Source of the DNA: Fodinibius sp051746985
GTDB lineage: Bacteria > Bacteroidota > Rhodothermia > Balneolales > Balneolaceae
Reading direction: 5' to 3'
Length of the DNA stretch: 64,000 bases
Assembly (NCBI GenBank): GCA_051746985.1
Contig: JBNJFP010000008.1
Span: forward strand, 1 to 64,000
Positions 43,751 to 53,037 of the stretch are shown piece by piece. Both the position numbers and the translations under genes were made by a program. Position 1 is the first letter of the stretch. Every line of letters begins with the position of its first letter. The notes under the pieces are model-generated. The model was not told where the DNA came from, searched no databases, and saw only the letters and a program-made list of their open reading frames with translations.

Positions 43751-46700
43751 TTACCGCCTATTGCCATTATAGCGGTTTAAGGCAACTGACTCTTTGCCGA
43801 TGATCGATTTTAGCCCGTCCAATAACTCTTCGTTGGGATCAACAACAAATTTGCGGACGAGCATGGCAAAGGGACGTTTTGCTTCACTGCTTAACACATT
43901 AAAGCGCACATTCGTTTGTCCTTGATTTTCTTTAAACAGTTCTGCCATTTGTTGTAAATCATTGTCATCCACGTAGTTGGTATCGATATCCAGTTTTAGC
44001 TCGATTTGATCCTGATACTTTTCGCGCATACTCTCAATCCGTTCAAACCCATTGGCGATAATTTGTAGTTTGCCCCGGGATGAATCAAAATTACCATCTA
44101 CGACCACGCGCGTATCTTCTTGTATCATACCAAGGCAGCGATCATATACCTCATTAAAAACGACCACTTCAACGTGACCGTGGCGATCTTCCATCTCCAG
44201 AAAAGCAAAAGGACGACCCTTTTTGTCGGTAACCCGGTTTACTTTGGTAATGATTCCAGCGACACGGACTTCCGTTTTATCACTAAGCTGATTGAGCTCC
44301 TCAGCATCAAGCGTATGCGAGCAAAAAATGCGTACATCCTCCTGGTATTTGTCCAGCGGATGCCCACTTAGGTAAAAGCCGATAAGCTCACGTTCATTGT
44401 TCAGGCGCTCAATATTGGACCATTGCTTAACCGGCTCGAGCGTAGGCTCATCAATAGCGGAGGAGTTGTCCCCATCGCTACCAAAGAGATCAGACTGGTT
44501 CGAGTTTTCCATCTCCTGTACGCGCGATCCATAACTGAGCAATATCTCCATGTGTTGCAACAGCTGTCGGCGGTTGGGGTTCAGCTCATCAAAAGCCCCT
44601 GCCTGAAAAAGGCTTTCCAGCGTTCGTTTGTTGCAGACACTGGAGTCCACGCGGCGCGCAAAATCATAAATCGATTCGAACCGTCCACTGTCTTCCCGTT
44701 CCTTTACGATTTCGGCCACTACATTCGTACCTACCCCCTTAATGGCTTCCATTCCGTATTGGATGCGTCCGTCAACGGCTACAAACTTACCCTGACCGGT
44801 ATTAATATTGGGCGGATCAACAGTGATGCCCATGCGGTTACACTCCTCAATGAACTTCGACACCTTGTCGATGTCACCCATATTATGGCTAAGCACCGCC
44901 GCCATATATTCCGCGGGATAATTAGCCTTAAAAAAGGCCGTTTGATACGCCACTACCGAGTAGGCCGCCGAGTGCGATTTGTTAAAGCCGTAGTTGGCAA
45001 ACTCGGCCATAATGTCGAAAAGCTCCTCGGCTTTTTCTTCGCCTACTCCATTTTCGATCGCGCGCTTAGTAAAAATAGCGCGCTGCTCATCCATCACCTT
45101 TTTCTTCTTCTTACCCATGGCCCGGCGCAGCAGATCGGCTTCACCGAGCGAGTAATTGGCGATTTTCTGAGCCGCTTTCATGATCTGCTCCTGGTAAATC
45201 ATAATACCGTAGGTAGGTTCCAGAAGCTCTTCAAGATCAGGGTGTGGATATTCTACCTCGGTCCGTCCATGCTTGCGATCAATATACTCGGGGATAAACT
45301 GCATAGGACCCGGACGATAGAGCGCGTTCATGGCAATGAGATCATCCAGTTCGGTCGGTTTTAGCTGTTTGAGATACTTCCGCATACCGTCCGATTCGAA
45401 CTGGAACGTACCAATGGTATTTCCTTTTTGATAGAGCTCAAATGTCTTTTCGTCATTTTCGGGAATTTCATCCAGCTCGTAGTGAATGCCGTGATTCTTC
45501 TCGACGTACGCAATAGATGTTTTCAGGATGGATAACGTTTTTAATCCCAAAAAGTCCATCTTCAGCAGGCCGCATTCCTCCGCGTGCGGACCGTCGTACT
45601 GGGTGATAAGTTCCTTATCCTTAGACAGAGCTACCGGCACATATTCGCTGATTTCGCCCGGCGCAATAATAACGCCCGCCGCATGGATGCCTGTTTGTCG
45701 GGCAGAGCCTTCCAGCGTTCGCGCAAAGCGCATCATCTTTTGCACCTGTGGATCGGGATGCTCAAAAAGCTGCTCAATATCTTTCGCTGATTCGGGGTTT
45801 TTGGATGGGTTCAGAACCTTGTCAAAGGTATTAACGCCCGGCTGGTCGGGAAAGAGTTTCGTAATACGATTGACTTCTTCGAGCGGCACCCCAAGCACAC
45901 GTCCCACGTCGCGGATGGCCGTTTTGGCTTTCATCGTGCCATAGGTGACAATCTGAGCCACTTTTTCACGACCGTATTTTTCAACAACGTAATCAATTAC
46001 TTCCTGTCGGCCATGATCATCAAAGTCAATATCAATATCCGGTGGACTCACACGCTCGGGATTCAAAAAACGCTCAAACAGCAGATCGTGTCGCATGGGA
46101 TCCACGTTGATAATTCCCAAACAATAGGCCACGACCGAGCCCGCCGCCGAACCACGTCCCGGTCCAACGAATACATCGCGTTTGCGGGCCTCGGTAGTAA
46201 AATCCTGCGTAATCAAAAAATAGCCTGAAAAATCCATTCGGCTGATAATGCCGAGTTCTTGCTCGATACGCTCGCTTATTTCCTGGGTGATTTCGCCATA
46301 TCGTTCTTTTGCTCCCTCATAGGTCATGTGACGCAGGTAGTCATCCATCGAATCAAACTGGTCGGGGATGCTGTAGTGCGGCAGCAGCAGCTCCGAACTC
46401 AGATCGATATTATCAACCTTTTCGATAATTTCATTGGTGTTGTCAATGGCCGATGGGAGGTCACTAAACAGTTCCTCCATCTCCTCGGGCGTTTTCAGGT
46501 AGAAATCGGTATTCAGGTTGTTGTCATCATCCGTAAAACGAAAGCGATTGGGATCGTTGATATCGGCATTGGTTTGTAGGGCAAGTAGAATATCATGGGC
46601 TTCAGAATCCTCTTCATCTACATAGTGACAGTCATTGGTGGCCACCATTTTTACGTTGTATTCCTTCGACCATTTGACCAATGTTTCGTTACAGCGATCT

Positions 46701-47233
46701 TGGTCATTAAGCCCGTGCCGCTGCAGCTCGATATAGTAGTCATCCCCAAACACATTCAGGTACCACTCAAAAAGCGCCCGGGCTTCTTTTTCTGTCTTGT
46801 TGATGATGTACTGATTTATCTCGCTGGCTATACAGCAGGTTGTGGCAATAAGTCCTTCGGAGTGCTCGGCCAGGGTCGGTTTGTCTATGCGCGGCTTATA
46901 ATACATGCCATCGGTATAGCCGAGCGAACATAGTTTGGATAGGTTTTTATAGCCCGTCATGTTTTTGGCCAGCAATACCTGGTGGTAGCGGGTGCGGTCT
47001 TTTTTGTCCTCCATCCCCGAGGGGGTGATATAAAACTCACAGCCAATAATGGGTTTTACATCGTGTTTATTGGCCGTATTCACAAACTCGGGCACCCCAA
47101 ACATATTACCGTGGTCGGTAATGGCAATGCCGGGCATACCGTGTTTTTTAGATTTCTTGATGAGCTGATTGATGCTCGCGGCCCCGTCGAGCATGCTAAA
47201 TTGCGTGTGGTTATGGAGGTGTGAAAAGTTCAT
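43751..47233 (-). CDS. dnaE: DNA polymerase III alpha subunit DnaE
   Basis: Replicative C-family polymerase of 1160 residues. The N-terminal PHP domain begins HLHNHTQFSMLDGA. The palm carries PDIDIDFDDHGR (about residue 400) and GPGRGSAAGS upstream. The fingers, tandem HhH and OB-fold (VRVAGIITKVNRVTDKKG) follow in order. No N-terminal or internal intein is visible. It synthesises chromosomal DNA within the Pol III holoenzyme. It is divergent from pyrG (161 bases) and followed by trxA. Confidence 0.96.
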   Translation of the reverse strand: MNFSHLHNHTQFSMLDGAASINQLIKKSKKHGMPGIAITDHGNMFGVPEFVNTANKHDVKPIIGCEFYITPSGMEDKKDRTRYHQVLLAKNMTGYKNLSKLCSLGYTDGMYYKPRIDKPTLAEHSEGLIATTCCIASEINQYIINKTEKEARALFEWYLNVFGDDYYIELQRHGLNDQDRCNETLVKWSKEYNVKMVATNDCHYVDEEDSEAHDILLALQTNADINDPNRFRFTDDDNNLNTDFYLKTPEEMEELFSDLPSAIDNTNEIIEKVDNIDLSSELLLPHYSIPDQFDSMDDYLRHMTYEGAKERYGEITQEISERIEQELGIISRMDFSGYFLITQDFTTEARKRDVFVGPGRGSAAGSVVAYCLGIINVDPMRHDLLFERFLNPERVSPPDIDIDFDDHGRQEVIDYVVEKYGREKVAQIVTYGTMKAKTAIRDVGRVLGVPLEEVNRITKLFPDQPGVNTFDKVLNPSKNPESAKDIEQLFEHPDPQVQKMMRFARTLEGSARQTGIHAAGVIIAPGEISEYVPVALSKDKELITQYDGPHAEECGLLKMDFLGLKTLSILKTSIAYVEKNHGIHYELDEIPENDEKTFELYQKGNTIGTFQFESDGMRKYLKQLKPTELDDLIAMNALYRPGPMQFIPEYIDRKHGRTEVEYPHPDLEELLEPTYGIMIYQEQIMKAAQKIANYSLGEADLLRRAMGKKKKKVMDEQRAIFTKRAIENGVGEEKAEELFDIMAEFANYGFNKSHSAAYSVVAYQTAFFKANYPAEYMAAVLSHNMGDIDKVSKFIEECNRMGITVDPPNINTGQGKFVAVDGRIQYGMEAIKGVGTNVVAEIVKEREDSGRFESIYDFARRVDSSVCNKRTLESLFQAGAFDELNPNRRQLLQHMEILLSYGSRVQEMENSNQSDLFGSDGDNSSAIDEPTLEPVKQWSNIERLNNERELIGFYLSGHPLDKYQEDVRIFCSHTLDAEELNQLSDKTEVRVAGIITKVNRVTDKKGRPFAFLEMEDRHGHVEVVVFNEVYDRCLGMIQEDTRVVVDGNFDSSRGKLQIIANGFERIESMREKYQDQIELKLDIDTNYVDDNDLQQMAELFKENQGQTNVRFNVLSSEAKRPFAMLVRKFVVDPNEELLDGLKSIIGKESVALNRYNGNRR

Positions 47234-47336
47234 TCAGGCGAATTATTTTGATCTCAGATTGGGATAATAATACTATTCCTGAGCCACAAAATTAAGGCGG
47301 ATCTTGGGATAAATTTTTAAAAATTACTTATTCATG

Positions 47337-47368
47337 TTTGAATGGTGATCCGAAACATTCTATTTTTA
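47337..47368 (+). promoter_or_regulatory. Candidate Bacteroidota-type promoter for pyrG
   Basis: TTTG (47337-47340), a 20-base spacer, and TATTTTTA (47361-47368) fit the -33/-7 consensus TTTG and TAnnTTTG with one mismatch. The pyrG start codon is at 47395, giving a leader of about 20 bases. Confidence 0.45.
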
Positions 47369-47394
47369 GCTTTACCTCAACTAACTGATCTGAT

Positions 47395-49047
47395 ATGGCC
47401 ACCAAATATATCTTCGTAACGGGCGGAGTTACATCTTCACTGGGAAAGGGAATCATTTGTGCCTCGCTGGGGCGACTGCTGGTTGCACGCGGATTAAGTG
47501 TGACGGTTCAAAAACTTGATCCCTATATAAATGTCGACCCCGGTACCATGAATCCCTACGAACACGGAGAGGTATATGTGACCGAAGATGGGGCCGAGAC
47601 CGATCTGGATTTAGGGCATTATGAGCGGTTCTTGGATATTAAGACATCACAAGAAAATAATGTAACTACCGGGCGTATTTATAACGATGTTATTTCGAAA
47701 GAGCGCCAGGGTGCCTATCTGGGGAAAACGGTGCAGGTGATTCCGCATATTACCGACGAGATAAAATCTCATATTGTGGCGCTGGGCGAATCCGGGGATT
47801 ACGATGTAGTGATTACTGAGATTGGCGGAACGGTGGGCGATATCGAAAGTCTGCCCTATATTGAGGCTGTCCGTCAGCTTCGCTACGATGTAGGGCGGCA
47901 AAATACGCTATCAATTCACCTGACGTTGGTACCATATTTATCGGCTGCGCGTGAGCTCAAAACCAAACCCACCCAGCACTCGGTAAAAACGCTCTCCGAA
48001 AGTGGGCTCCAGCCCGATGTAATTGTAGCACGATCGGAGTACGAGCTTGACGATACCATACGTAATAAGATCGCTCAGTTTTGTAACGTAGAATATGAAG
48101 ATGTGATTGCTTCTCTCGATGCGGAAAGCATTTATCAGGTTCCACTGTTGATGCAAGATGAAGGTTTGGATAGCCGCGTCATACAGAAGTTAAAATTGGA
48201 TGCGGGTGATGCTGATCTCGAACGCTGGAAGGGATTTGTAGAGGCGGTTCGAAATCCATCCACCAAAATAACCCTTGCGCTGGTGGGTAAATATGTTGAG
48301 CATCATGATGCCTATAAATCTATTGTGGAGGCCTTTTTCCATGCCGGTGCGGTAAACGATTGCGAAGTAGATATTTGTTGGGTGCAGTCGGATGACTTGT
48401 CGGACGAAAATGTCAGTGACAAGCTTGATGGTGTGAGCGGCGTATTGGTTGCGCCCGGCTTTGGTGCACGTGGAATCGATGGGAAGTTGGCTGCAGCGAA
48501 ATATGCCCGAGAAAATGAGATCCCGTACTTGGGTATTTGTCTGGGCATGCAGTGTGCGGTTATCGAGTATGCCCGCAATGTTTGTGGATGGGATACGGCC
48601 AATAGCACCGAGTTTGATGAGGATACAGAATATCCCATTATCGACCTTATGCCCGATCAGAAAAATATTGAAGATAAGGGCGGAACCATGCGATTGGGGC
48701 TGTATGATTGTAAAATCAAAAAAGGGACTAAGACATTTGAAGCGTATGGCAAGGAGCTTGTTCAGGAGCGGCACCGCCACCGTTACGAGGTGAATAATAA
48801 TTTACGATATAAATTGGTTGAGGATGGAATGAATCTGGTTGGGTTTAACCCCGAGCGTGACTTGGTTGAAATTGTTGAAATTCCCGATCATCCTTGGTTT
48901 GTAGGTGTGCAGTTCCATCCCGAATATTGTTCAACAGTAAATAATCCCCAACCGCTTTTTGTGGATTTTGTAAAGGCAGCCCTCAAACATGCCAAAGAGC
49001 ACGATTTGGCTGAGCCTATTAAAAGGGAAAAAGTTGTCATCAACTAA
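47395..49047 (+). CDS. pyrG: CTP synthase
   Basis: Glutamine-dependent enzyme of 550 residues making CTP from UTP, the last step of de novo pyrimidine synthesis. The N-terminal amidoligase domain starts YIFVTGGVTSSLGKG. The C-terminal class I amidotransferase has the oxyanion/nucleophile motif GICLGMQ (Cys382) and His/Glu in FHPEYCS. Length is standard. It precedes the NUDIX gene by 11 bases, probably in one transcript. Confidence 0.96.
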   Translation: MATKYIFVTGGVTSSLGKGIICASLGRLLVARGLSVTVQKLDPYINVDPGTMNPYEHGEVYVTEDGAETDLDLGHYERFLDIKTSQENNVTTGRIYNDVISKERQGAYLGKTVQVIPHITDEIKSHIVALGESGDYDVVITEIGGTVGDIESLPYIEAVRQLRYDVGRQNTLSIHLTLVPYLSAARELKTKPTQHSVKTLSESGLQPDVIVARSEYELDDTIRNKIAQFCNVEYEDVIASLDAESIYQVPLLMQDEGLDSRVIQKLKLDAGDADLERWKGFVEAVRNPSTKITLALVGKYVEHHDAYKSIVEAFFHAGAVNDCEVDICWVQSDDLSDENVSDKLDGVSGVLVAPGFGARGIDGKLAAAKYARENEIPYLGICLGMQCAVIEYARNVCGWDTANSTEFDEDTEYPIIDLMPDQKNIEDKGGTMRLGLYDCKIKKGTKTFEAYGKELVQERHRHRYEVNNNLRYKLVEDGMNLVGFNPERDLVEIVEIPDHPWFVGVQFHPEYCSTVNNPQPLFVDFVKAALKHAKEHDLAEPIKREKVVIN

Positions 49048-49058
49048 ATAATTAAGCT

Positions 49059-49520
49059 ATGTCTCCGGATCAGCCGTTCGCTAATAAGTTACGAGTTCGT
49101 GTTTGTGGACTGTTGATTCAGGCGGATCAAATTTTATTGGCGCAAATCCATTCACCCATTTCAGATAAGTTGGTCTGGATGCCGCCCGGTGGTGGACTTT
49201 CCTTTGGTGAGTCGATGAAGGATTGCTTGAAACGGGAGTTTAGGGAGGAGACTAATCTTTCGGTGGAAGTTCATGAGCTGGTGCATGTTAACGAATTGTT
49301 GAAAAAGTCGTACCACGCCGTGGAGTGTTTTTTTGAAGTTAAAAGAACAAGCGGCGAGGAAAAACTTGGTAAGGATCCCGAGTTGTCTTGGGATCGCCAG
49401 ATGCTGCGCGATTTGCAATGGGTTCCGCTCAAAGAACTCTCGGAAATTAACTTTGCCCCGTCCAGCCTTGTGCAAAAACTAAACGATTGGGATCGACGGT
49501 TTAATTATCCGGTGTTGTAA
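49059..49520 (+). CDS. NUDIX hydrolase
   Basis: Protein of 153 residues with a perfect NUDIX box: GGLSFGE, then seven residues, then REFREETNL, which binds Mg2+ and hydrolyses a nucleoside diphosphate linked to another group. Substrate cannot be predicted. It follows pyrG closely. A weak hairpin (TGATCG/CGATCA, 49525-49542) followed by a T run at 49550 may terminate the transcript. Confidence 0.9.
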   Translation: MSPDQPFANKLRVRVCGLLIQADQILLAQIHSPISDKLVWMPPGGGLSFGESMKDCLKREFREETNLSVEVHELVHVNELLKKSYHAVECFFEVKRTSGEEKLGKDPELSWDRQMLRDLQWVPLKELSEINFAPSSLVQKLNDWDRRFNYPVL

Positions 49521-49605
49521 TAGTTGATCGTTAAATCGATCACAATCTGTTTTTTATCCTAACGGGATTATTATAAATTTAGATGCTCAATTTTTAACCA
49601 TATCT

Positions 49606-51285
49606 ATGTTTATGTTCACCTTTCGATTATCCTTCCTGCCCGTGTTTTTTTTGGCAGCTGTAGCCGTTTCTTGCCAGCAATCACCCGATTCTCAAACTAC
49701 TGTGATACAGAATGTTCAGGGCTACACTTTTTATGAAGGCGAATTTACCGAGTTTTCGGCCTTGGCATTCAAAGATGGAAAAGTGCTTGATGTGTATAAG
49801 GATACGACCTTCGAAAGCGGCGGAAATCAAGAAGTGATCGATGGTGAAGGCAAGGTGATGCTGCCGGGGTTGATCGACGCGCACGCGCATGTGATGGGAT
49901 TGGGAACCATGCTTATGAATGTAGATTTGAGCGGCATCAGATCATTGGATGAGGCCTTGAATCACGTGGAGGAGTATGCAGCTGAAAATCCCGAACTGGA
50001 ATGGATCGAGGGACGCGGGTGGAATAACACGCATTGGGGAGATGGGGATTTCCCCACGGCCGAAGATCTCGATAACGTTGTGAGCGATCGACCGGTTTGG
50101 TTGAGCCGCGTTGACGGCCACGCTGGATGGGCCAACACCAAAGCTATGGAGATAGCAGGTATCACCGCAGAAACCGAAGCGCCCGAAGGAGGAAAAATTA
50201 TTCGCGATGAAAATGGAGAACCCACAGGTGTATTTATTGATGAGGCCGAGAGTCTGATCAACGAGCATATCCCCGAGCCAACCCCCGAAGAGCAGCAGAT
50301 GGCGCTGGAGAATGCTCTGGCACACATGCGTAGCAAAGGATTGACCAGTGTCCACGATGCGGGGGTATCGGCTCAGGCTTGGGAGTTATATAAAAGCTTT
50401 GCTGATGACGACGAACTTACTACCCGTATTTACGCGATGATAAGCGGTGCGGGAGATACCTTTGATGAGCTTGCAAAAGATGGTCCTATTGATTCTTATG
50501 CTAATGATTTGCTGTCGCTGCAAAGCGTAAAAATTTATGGGGACGGCGCCCTTGGTAGTCGCGGTGCCGCTATGCTGGAGCCATATTCCGACGATGCGGA
50601 GAATACCGGGTTGTTATTTCATACGCAGGAAGAAATGAACGAGATGGTTTTAAAAACGATGGACGCCGGCTTTCAAACTAATATTCACGCTATCGGGGAT
50701 GCGGCAAATCGGCAAGTGCTTAATGCCTTTGAACATGCCAAAGACCGTTTGGGAGAACAGGGATTACGAAATCGAATTGAACACGCACAGATTGTTTCCC
50801 AGCAGGATATCCCCCGTTTTAATGAACTTAATATTATTGCATCCATGCAGCCCACCCATGCTACTAGCGATATGAATATGGCCGAAGATCGCGTGGGCCC
50901 CAATCGAATTGAAGGCGGCTATGCGTGGCAAACATTTATTGATCAGGGTACTACCGTTTCCTCGGGGTCTGATTTTCCTGTCGAGCATGTAAATCCGTTT
51001 TATGGCTTGTATTCGGCTATAACGAGACAAGATCACGATGGAGAACCCGAGGGGGGCTGGTATCCATCCGAACGTATGACAAGAGAGCAGGCCCTGCGTT
51101 CTTTTACGCTGGATGCCGCTTATGCTGCCCATCAGGAAAATGAGCTTGGTAGTTTAGAACCCGGTAAGTGGGCTGATTTTATTCTTGTCGATCGCGATCT
51201 TTTTGAAGTCTCGGAGATTGAAATTTGGGAAACGGAGGTTCTGGAAACCTGGCTACGTGGCGATAAAGTATATTCAGCAGATTAA
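49606..51285 (+). CDS. Lipoprotein amidohydrolase (YtcJ-like)
   Basis: Amidohydrolase-3 family metalloenzyme of 559 residues. The signal ends VAVSC (Cys23), indicating a lipoprotein. Metal-binding DAHAHVMG (about residue 92), the lid motif GRGWNNTHWGDG, the central HDAGVS, and NIHAIGDAANRQV plus GSDFPVEHVNPF match the YtcJ group. Substrate is unknown; amides or imides of exogenous origin are suspected for relatives. It is followed 11 bases later by nadE. Confidence 0.87.
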   Translation: MFMFTFRLSFLPVFFLAAVAVSCQQSPDSQTTVIQNVQGYTFYEGEFTEFSALAFKDGKVLDVYKDTTFESGGNQEVIDGEGKVMLPGLIDAHAHVMGLGTMLMNVDLSGIRSLDEALNHVEEYAAENPELEWIEGRGWNNTHWGDGDFPTAEDLDNVVSDRPVWLSRVDGHAGWANTKAMEIAGITAETEAPEGGKIIRDENGEPTGVFIDEAESLINEHIPEPTPEEQQMALENALAHMRSKGLTSVHDAGVSAQAWELYKSFADDDELTTRIYAMISGAGDTFDELAKDGPIDSYANDLLSLQSVKIYGDGALGSRGAAMLEPYSDDAENTGLLFHTQEEMNEMVLKTMDAGFQTNIHAIGDAANRQVLNAFEHAKDRLGEQGLRNRIEHAQIVSQQDIPRFNELNIIASMQPTHATSDMNMAEDRVGPNRIEGGYAWQTFIDQGTTVSSGSDFPVEHVNPFYGLYSAITRQDHDGEPEGGWYPSERMTREQALRSFTLDAAYAAHQENELGSLEPGKWADFILVDRDLFEVSEIEIWETEVLETWLRGDKVYSAD

Positions 51286-51296
51286 AAATTGATTCA

Positions 51297-52976
51297 ATGA
51301 TTATTCGATTAGAACAATTAAATCCGACAATTGGCGATATAGAGGGTAACCTAAAGCTGATTGAAAAAGCCATGAGAAAGGCTGAATCGGATGGAATTGA
51401 TCTGTTGGTGCTGCCGGAGCTGGTGACTTGTGGCTATTCCCCAATGGATTTGCTGGAGCGCCAGGCCTTTCTGGATACAGTGTATCAGGCCAACGACCGA
51501 ATTAAAGTAAAGTCAGGCGATACAGCAGTATTGTTTGGGTCGATCACGCCCAATAATAATGCCACTGGTCGTAGCTGTTTTAATAGCGCATTGCTGGTGA
51601 GAAATGGTGAGCGTCTGGCAGAAATCCATAAAACCTTGTTGCCTACCTATGATGTGTATGATGAGCTGCGATATTTTGAGCCTGGAAAGTCTTTTGAGTG
51701 TGTTGAGTGTGACGGAATAAAAATTGGGGTTACCGTATGTGAAGATATTTGGCACAATTTTGAGCTCCCATATGTAACTTATAATGTAAATCCGGCCGAA
51801 GAGCTTGCCCAAAAAGGGGTACAGGCTATTTTCAATCTATCGGCTTCTCCCTATACCAAAGAGAAGCCCCGTAAGCGCCAAAAAATGCTTCAACAGCATG
51901 CCCGGCGTTTGGAGGTCCCCGTTTTTTATGCGAATCAGGTCGGAGGTAATACGGAGCTTATTTCTGATGGCGATTCCATGGCCGTTGACAGCAATGCTAA
52001 TGTTGTAGGTAGGGCACCACTTTTTCAGGTTGCAAATATTGATCTCGATTGGAGACCAGAATTCGGAACGTTAGAAAATGTAGGGCCAGCACCAGCTGCT
52101 GTCCCCGGAAAGATTGAACAGATGTTTAACGGCTTAAAGCTGGGGCTACAAGATTATCTCAAAAAAACAGGGATTGCCGATAGCGTTATTTTGGGATTAA
52201 GTGGTGGTATTGATTCGGCACTGGTTGCAGCTATCGCTACCGAAGCAGTGGGTTCTGAGCAGGTGGTTGGAATTACGATGCCTTCGGAATTTTCATCGAA
52301 GGGCAGTGTTTCCGATTCGCAAAAGCTGGCGGAAAACCTCGGCATTACTTGTTATGAAATACCGGTCGCAGATATTTATGATGAATTTGATAGTGCTTTA
52401 GAGCCCTATTTTGAGGAGACAGATTTTGGGGTGGCCGAAGAAAATTTGCAGCCTCGCATCCGCGGCACGCTGTTGATGGGGTATTCCAATAAGTTTGGCA
52501 ATATGCTGCTCAATACTGGCAACAAATCAGAATTGGCCACCGGATATTGTACGCTTTATGGAGATATGGCCGGTGGGTTGGGCGTGATTGCCGATTTGTA
52601 TAAGCTTGAGGTTTATCAGATGGCTCGTTGGCTGAACGAAGAGTATTATGGTGAAGAGATCATCCCATCAGCAATTATAAATAAACCGCCAAGCGCCGAA
52701 CTACGTCCCAATCAAAAAGATGCTGATAGTTTGCCAAAATATGATATTTTAGATCCTATTTTGGAAGCGTATATTGAAAAACAGCTGTCGGTTTCAGAAA
52801 TTACTGAACAGGGATTTGATAGTGAGGTGGTAAATAAGATCGTTCGGCTGGTGGATCGTAATGAATATAAGCGTTTCCAAGCTGCACCGTCACTTAAGAT
52901 GAGTGATAAAGCTTTTGGTACCGGCAGGCGTTGGCCATTAGTTCAACGGTGGACGGAAACACGGAGTCGACGCTAA
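51297..52976 (+). CDS. nadE: Glutamine-dependent NAD+ synthetase
   Basis: Two-domain enzyme of 559 residues making NAD+ from nicotinate adenine dinucleotide with ammonia from glutamine. The N-terminal nitrilase domain has the Glu-Lys-Cys triad: LPELVTCG, HKTLLPTYDVYDE and VCEDIW with Cys148. The C-terminal ATP pyrophosphatase carries the P-loop LGLSGGIDSALVAA (about 299-312). The length suits the bacterial type. It is probably the second gene after the amidohydrolase. Confidence 0.95.
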   Translation: MIIRLEQLNPTIGDIEGNLKLIEKAMRKAESDGIDLLVLPELVTCGYSPMDLLERQAFLDTVYQANDRIKVKSGDTAVLFGSITPNNNATGRSCFNSALLVRNGERLAEIHKTLLPTYDVYDELRYFEPGKSFECVECDGIKIGVTVCEDIWHNFELPYVTYNVNPAEELAQKGVQAIFNLSASPYTKEKPRKRQKMLQQHARRLEVPVFYANQVGGNTELISDGDSMAVDSNANVVGRAPLFQVANIDLDWRPEFGTLENVGPAPAAVPGKIEQMFNGLKLGLQDYLKKTGIADSVILGLSGGIDSALVAAIATEAVGSEQVVGITMPSEFSSKGSVSDSQKLAENLGITCYEIPVADIYDEFDSALEPYFEETDFGVAEENLQPRIRGTLLMGYSNKFGNMLLNTGNKSELATGYCTLYGDMAGGLGVIADLYKLEVYQMARWLNEEYYGEEIIPSAIINKPPSAELRPNQKDADSLPKYDILDPILEAYIEKQLSVSEITEQGFDSEVVNKIVRLVDRNEYKRFQAAPSLKMSDKAFGTGRRWPLVQRWTETRSRR

Positions 52977-53037
52977 ATTTGGGCCCTATTCTCATGAGGA
53001 TAAAAGGATAATTCGAAAATTTTTACTACAGATTGCT

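Noticed and set aside
44423..45364. 313-residue plus-strand ORF inside dnaE
   Set aside because: It lies wholly antisense to a complete, well-conserved dnaE and has no recognisable domain or start signal, so it is a shadow.
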